DNA of 64,000 bases, taken from Ursus arctos (taxonomy: Eukaryota > Chordata > Mammalia > Carnivora > Ursidae). The stretch lies in the NCBI RefSeq assembly GCF_023065955.2, contig NW_026622875.1:8720501-8784500 (forward strand), read 5' to 3'. Both the position numbers and the translations under genes were made by a program. Below the pieces are notes generated by a model, which saw only the letters and a program-made list of their open reading frames with translations, was not told the DNA's origin and ran no database searches. Shown piece after piece: positions 59,961-64,000 of the stretch. Position 1 is the first letter of the stretch. Each line of letters opens with the position of its first letter.

Positions 59961-60102
59961 TTTTTTTTTTAAGATTTTATTTGAGAGAGAGCACAAGCTG
60001 GGACGGGAGGGGGAGGGGCAGGGGGAAAGGGAGAAGCAGACTCACTCGATCACGACCTGGGCCAAAGGCGGACATTTAACTGACTGAGCCACCCAGGCAC
60101 CC
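59961..60102 (-). mobile_element. Carnivore SINE, minus, shortened
   Basis: Poly-T, 'aagattttatttgagagaga', GA-rich body, 'cactcgatcacgacctgggc' and the complement of the head 'actgagccacccaggcaccc'. It is internally shortened to about 142 bases. It faces the plus-strand SINE about 20 bases away, forming an inverted pair. Confidence 0.9.
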
Positions 60103-61489
60103 CTGTATCTGGCTTTTAGTTTGTAGATAAAACACTATCAGTTTGTATAGGACTTTATAAAATATTTTTGCATTATAGGATCTCAAAGTTGGATCATTCT
60201 TATTTGTAGTCTTTCAAAAAAAAAAAGAACTCCACAAAACAAACAAACAAAAAAAACAAGCTTCTATTTCAAATATGAGAGCACTAACCATATGAAAGGT
60301 TAAGTGATTTTTCAAAAAATATAGTGTAATGGAAGAGCTTAAGTTATTTAAGCACGCGTGCACGCACACACACACAATAGTAACAACATAAGCAATATGG
60401 ATTAGATTTTAGAAGTGTCATACAGAATTTTCTAAATACATTTTGATTATTTGATCCCAAGTAAGGAAAATTAGGAACATTTTGTGGTGCATCTTACCTT
60501 CCTTAAAAGAAGGAAGAAAAACCCCTCTGATTTAAACTGACTGTATAGCACTGTTTGGGTGCTGAATACATTTCTTTTTCAGTCATTTTCAGACCTATGA
60601 TAATAAAAATTCCTCTTTAAAGATCAGTATTTCAGGCCCTCATGATTCTCTTTAATATCTAAATAATCATTTACTAAAATAAACAGGTTTGTTGCAAAAA
60701 ACACAGAGTTGGGTTTTAGAATTTACAATTACAAAGGATCCAATATTTATAAACTTTGCATATAAAAAAAACCTTCCTGTCTATAGGACTGTATGACACT
60801 GGAATATCTCAAGGAGTTTGCAGCCTCTCCCTGGCAATCTTAACCACAGTTTAAATTAAGAGTAAGTTCCAGCTTTCTGAAATGGTGTAAATTACAGTTG
60901 TGTCAGTACGGAGAAAGATTTACTGAATGCTTTTCAGTATGTTTTAAAGCCATGCAACCATCACAAAATTTAGACTGACTCCACAGCTCTTGCTTAGTTA
61001 AAACAACATAAAATACTATACAGGAATTTAAAAATTATTACACTGTGGGGAAAGTACTGTCAGACAGAGATGCTCACATTTACCAATCAGATCACTTTAA
61101 GTTGGCTGAAAGCTAAGGGCTTGACAGCTGACAAGATTTCTACAATTCCTTTTCGTATTTCCTTCAGCACCTGTTGCTGGGGACAATCTGCTCACATTTT
61201 TGACTATAGCTGTTTGCTGATATACAACTTGTCCCTTTTCCTCAAATATTTACCTGCAAAGTAAAATATTCAGTCTTGTCTCGTGACTTAGACTGCTACC
61301 TAACACAGTTTCTGCTGATTCCTAGAGCACAAAGTTTAAGCAGCAGGTTCTGATTGGGTCTGTTCATTCAGTCACTCAATCACACATTCATTCAACCGAT
61401 CAACCAGCATTTACAGATAGATCATCCACTATGTGCTGAATTCAGTTATCTTAAATGGAACCAAAACAACAGAAGTTTTAAAGAATTAC
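60103..61489. other. AT-rich repeat-poor flank 3' of PARP11
   Basis: No SINE or recent LINE is seen here. A short alternating CA/CG tract lies near 60353-60378, and an L2/MIR-end-like stretch near 61360-61450. It may belong to a longer PARP11 3' UTR or be intergenic. Confidence 0.4.
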
Positions 61490-61496
61490 CGGAACT

Positions 61497-61548
61497 TTTA
61501 TTTTTGCTTAGTTTTATTAAAAAAATAAATATGTCATAAAGCTTTATT
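61497..61548 (-). terminator. Cluster of three AATAAA polyadenylation signals
   Basis: Three TTTATT hexamers on the plus strand (AATAAA on the minus strand) lie within 52 bases downstream of PARP11. Use as PARP11 poly(A) signals is inferred from position and orientation only; AT-rich DNA produces such hexamers by chance. Confidence 0.35.
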
Positions 61549-62159
61549 TTCCTTTAAGGAGAAAAAAAGGAACAAGTTTCATAAAATCAAATAAGCAATG
61601 GTAAGGTGTCTTAACTTGAAAAAGATTGGGAATCACTGGTTTACAAGTTATAATCGAATGAAAGAACAACTGTTAACAGCCACGGTTGGCTGTTTCATGC
61701 CAATGGCAGCAAACAACAAGATCAACTAGGGCAAAATAAATAATTGTGTGGAAGCCCTGATAAGTGCTTGAACAGACTGATTCACTGAGACATCAGGATA
61801 GATATATCTTGCTTTAAACAACACAGGAGTTCCTGAAAAGTTTTGTGTAAATGAAATAACCACAAACATACTAGGAGAGCTTGGTATCTGAAAGAATTCC
61901 ACAGTGAATTCTTTTGTGAACAACCACTTCCACTTCTGTAAATCCAGGTATTTGCTTTGCTTAAGGCAAAGTATACCTAGCTGCTACCTCTCCGAACTGA
62001 GGCATTAGCACATACACCGAACATTGCTCCAGCTGGGCCAGTGGCACAATTTCCAAGTTTGTGTTTCCATTAAGTAGTGTACAATAGAGAGTCAGCCAGG
62101 GAACCCAGCTGCATCTGGCAGAGCAGGCATAGGGGTGGGATAACCACCTTTAACAGTAT

Positions 62160-62290
62160 CTCCAAGCCAACAAATACTTTTGAGAGTCTACTTTGTGCAA
62201 AGCACGGTAATAAACCTTACCAATTCAGTTACAGATGTACTTCCTTTCTCTAAAACCTTCAGTCAGGGCCTAGGTCTGGAACTCTAAAAT
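62160..62290 (-). repeat. L2-like fragment, minus
   Basis: 'ccaacaaatacttttgagag', 'ctactttgtgcaaagcacgg' resembles the complement of an L2 3' end inside the PARP11 3' flank. Weak. Confidence 0.4.
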
Positions 62291-63095
62291 AAAGCAATAC
62301 TACTAATCCTCAACACTGGCTTTAACCACATTAGCTGCCCAACTCCTTCAGATTGGGGTAGATGATAATGGAAGAGACTGAGTTTTCTAAGGCTGAAGTT
62401 TAACAACACAAGAGTCATGTTTCATATAACCAGTTAGTGAAAAATTTTGCTGGTGACAAAAATTTTTCAAATGGTTCTTTTTTTTTTTTTTTACTTCCTC
62501 TGAATCTTCAGGCAAACTCTGCAGAACAGTTGAAGTCATTGATGCTCTCTGACTGGGTGATACATTTCAGTTCTGCTGATAGCAATAAAAATTTCTTTCC
62601 ACCCACCAGAATTTCATGAACTTATCCTACACTGTAAGTGACGCTTTGGACAGGGAATAAGTATGGTAGTACTAGCTCCAGTCAGTTTTATTATAAACAA
62701 AATCCTCACTCTGCTCACAGCCTCCATTTCATTTGGCCAAACTTCTACCAGGCTTAAGTCACATTTAATTAGTTAGGCTGTTCAGTTTCTTTTTAAAAAT
62801 GCTTCTAATACCATTGCTGCCTATATGTACAAGTGTGAAAAGAAGAGTATGCAATCGGTAGTCTTTTCCACACTGAGTACACTAACAACAATTAGTAAAT
62901 AATTAAAGAATAAGTGGTCATTTTAAAACTTGTGTTTTTCTTTAAAAAAAATTCCACTTTCTAGCACTTAAAAAATGGGTCTTAAAAGTGCCCTATTAAT
63001 GTCCAATGCTGTTCCCACTCTGTCCCACCCATCCAAAACCTGCTACAAATGCTGGATTGCGTTCATATCAAATAATTTAGCAGTACCAAGATTTT

Positions 63096-63543
63096 TCAAA
63101 TGGAAACAGTGTTACTGACTTCTTCATATTGGATAACAAAATAAGGGTAACTCTGATCATCATTAAAAATGACAAAAATCTGAGGCTCAAAGAAATTATC
63201 CACACAAGAGTCATACAGGTCGCTGGTGACACTGCCTGGATTGACAGGAGGGGGCCTTCTCATGCCATGACTGCCCATCGTGTATCTGCCAGTTAGCACT
63301 TTGGCCAGAAACATGAAATGGACTCCTTTGGAGGACTTCTTAGAAAAGTTATGAGAGTAGCTTGCCTTCTTTGCAAAATAACTGCCTTGTCCAAACATTG
63401 TAGCATGCTTTCCACAGACTCGAGGGTCAAAGTTGTGCTTGCAGATTCCATCTACCACATCCTGGGATGTTCCATGAAATAAATGTCTCTCATTTATTAT
63501 CCTGTCACGGCCAAACATTTTCCTGTTCATATATTCCTTTTTC
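63096..63543 (-). CDS. PARP11: PARP11, terminal coding exon (mono-ADP-ribosyltransferase catalytic domain, C-terminus)
   Basis: This exon encodes the last 149 residues of a PARP-family enzyme that transfers single ADP-ribose units from NAD+ to proteins. Seen in sequence: HGT at exon residues 24-26 (NAD-binding histidine), GSYFA at 54-58 (tyrosine 56), and a QIFVIF strand at 122-127. An isoleucine (123) stands where poly-ADP-ribosylating PARPs have glutamate. This H-Y-I triad is typical of mono-ART family members. The C-terminal tail YEEVSNTVSI and the KKEYMNRKM start match PARP11 as I recall it, rather than PARP12 or TIPARP. The exon opens at a minus-strand AG acceptor (63545-63544) behind a pyrimidine-rich tract. 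Its first base completes a split arginine codon, and TGA lies at 63098-63096. The frame is intact. The N-terminal WWE domain is known for the family and must lie beyond the right edge. Open reading upstream of the acceptor to 63602 is intron read-through. Confidence 0.95.
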
Positions 63544-64000
63544 CTAATGCAAAGAGTGGACAGGGAATTCAGAAGGAAGGTATAGATCAATTTAATAGGC
63601 AAGATGTAGTCATAAACTTTTCTTTACAGTTTCAATGAAGAGGAAATATTAAAGTAGCTTTCAAGGGCAAAATGCTATCAAAGATCATATCAGAAGTTTA
63701 AACTTATCTTTTCCATTGCAGACAAGAAAAGCCCCCCTCCCTTTTTTTCTTCCCCCAACACCTGTTCATTTGCTCTCTCTTCCATTACCAATCTAGTTCA
63801 CAAACTTACCTTCTCAGGACAACTTCTTTGTCTAATTCCACCAACCTGAGTGTCTCTTAATTCTGAGATTACTCAAACCTGCATGTATTCTTTTTGTACT
63901 ACATTTGTTTGTTGACTTGAGAGGCAGCATAGTAAAGTGATCAAGAGCAAAGCCTCTGGTGCTAGACCGCTAGGGTTCAAACTCCAACACATACCTTACT
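63544..64000 (-). other. PARP11: PARP11 last intron (3' part)
   Basis: This is the sequence upstream of the terminal exon on the minus strand. It ends in a pyrimidine-rich stretch followed by AG at 63545-63544, a normal U2-type acceptor. It carries no other PARP11 coding similarity. A MIR head begins near 63925. The intron runs off the window. Confidence 0.8.
63925..64000 (+). repeat. MIR (head, cut by window edge)
   Basis: The segment resembles the MIR tRNA-like head: an 'agtgatcaagagc' start, then 'cctctggtgctagac' and 'gggttcaaactcc'. It is diverged and truncated by the end of the window, inside the PARP11 intron. Confidence 0.6.

Larger units (their letters stand above)
61490..63095 (-). 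other. PARP11: PARP11 3' untranslated region (inferred extent)
   Basis: AT-rich, repeat-poor sequence follows the stop codon. Minus-strand AATAAA hexamers occur alone at 62687-62692 and as a cluster of three at 61543-61548, 61513-61518 and 61497-61502, about 1.55-1.6 kb after the stop. The cluster is a plausible cleavage and polyadenylation zone. The true 3' end is inferred and could lie closer or much farther downstream. Confidence 0.45.

Noticed and set aside
1..60000. Search for exons of CRACR2A, the human neighbour of PARP11 on this side
   Set aside because: No segment on either strand matched the EF-hand or N-terminal region as I know it; untranslated first exons could be present but are not recognisable by eye.
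63544..63602. Upstream ATG start at 63602 for the PARP frame
   Set aside because: The segment between is an intron end with a pyrimidine tract and AG acceptor, and PARP11 similarity begins only after it.

Overview
The window is nuclear DNA of a placental mammal, and its repeats point to an arctoid carnivoran, most likely a bear or panda. The main evidence is about eighteen carnivore CAN-SINE (tRNA-Lys-derived) copies. Several belong to a young subfamily with the head 'GGCACAGCGGTTAAGCG' and a CT-rich tail that I associate with ursids. LINE-1 3' ends of carnivore type and ancient mammal-wide repeats (MIR, L2, MER5/MER3/MER58-like hAT elements, MaLR LTRs) support this. No bacterial, phage or plasmid features were seen. 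Repeat family names are recalled from memory, not from a database search.

Only one protein-coding exon can be supported. It is the last coding exon of PARP11, on the minus strand at 63096-63543. It encodes the C-terminal 149 residues of the mono-ADP-ribosyltransferase domain. The intron continues to the right edge of the window, and the 3' untranslated region runs leftwards from 63095, with a cluster of AATAAA signals near 61500. Everything left of that is intergenic or intronic sequence of genes that cannot be identified here. In human, CRACR2A lies next to PARP11 on this side, but I found no exon of it.

Layout: 1-3400 is old L2/MIR-like sequence. 3590-9015 is a mosaic of ancient L1/HAL1 with two SINE insertions. 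9016-15990 is mostly unassigned, with MIRs, two SINEs and a GT microsatellite. 15990-19990 is an ancient minus-strand L1. 20480-24180 is repeat-poor, partly GC-rich, and holds a nested inverted repeat at 21262-21588. 24188-27433 holds L2, MER5-type and a 1.4-kb fossil hAT transposon. 27771-31711 has a recent truncated L1 and a recent SINE. 31800-33170 is GC-rich. 33770-46200 alternates old DNA transposons, LTRs, MIRs and SINEs. 47000-60100 is the SINE-dense part. 60103-63095 is repeat-poor and AT-rich, consistent with the PARP11 3' UTR and its flank.

No new multi-gene system is apparent. The least explained structure is the nested inverted repeat in the repeat-poor block. The most function-relevant observation is the opposed SINE pair about 3 kb downstream of the PARP11 stop codon.
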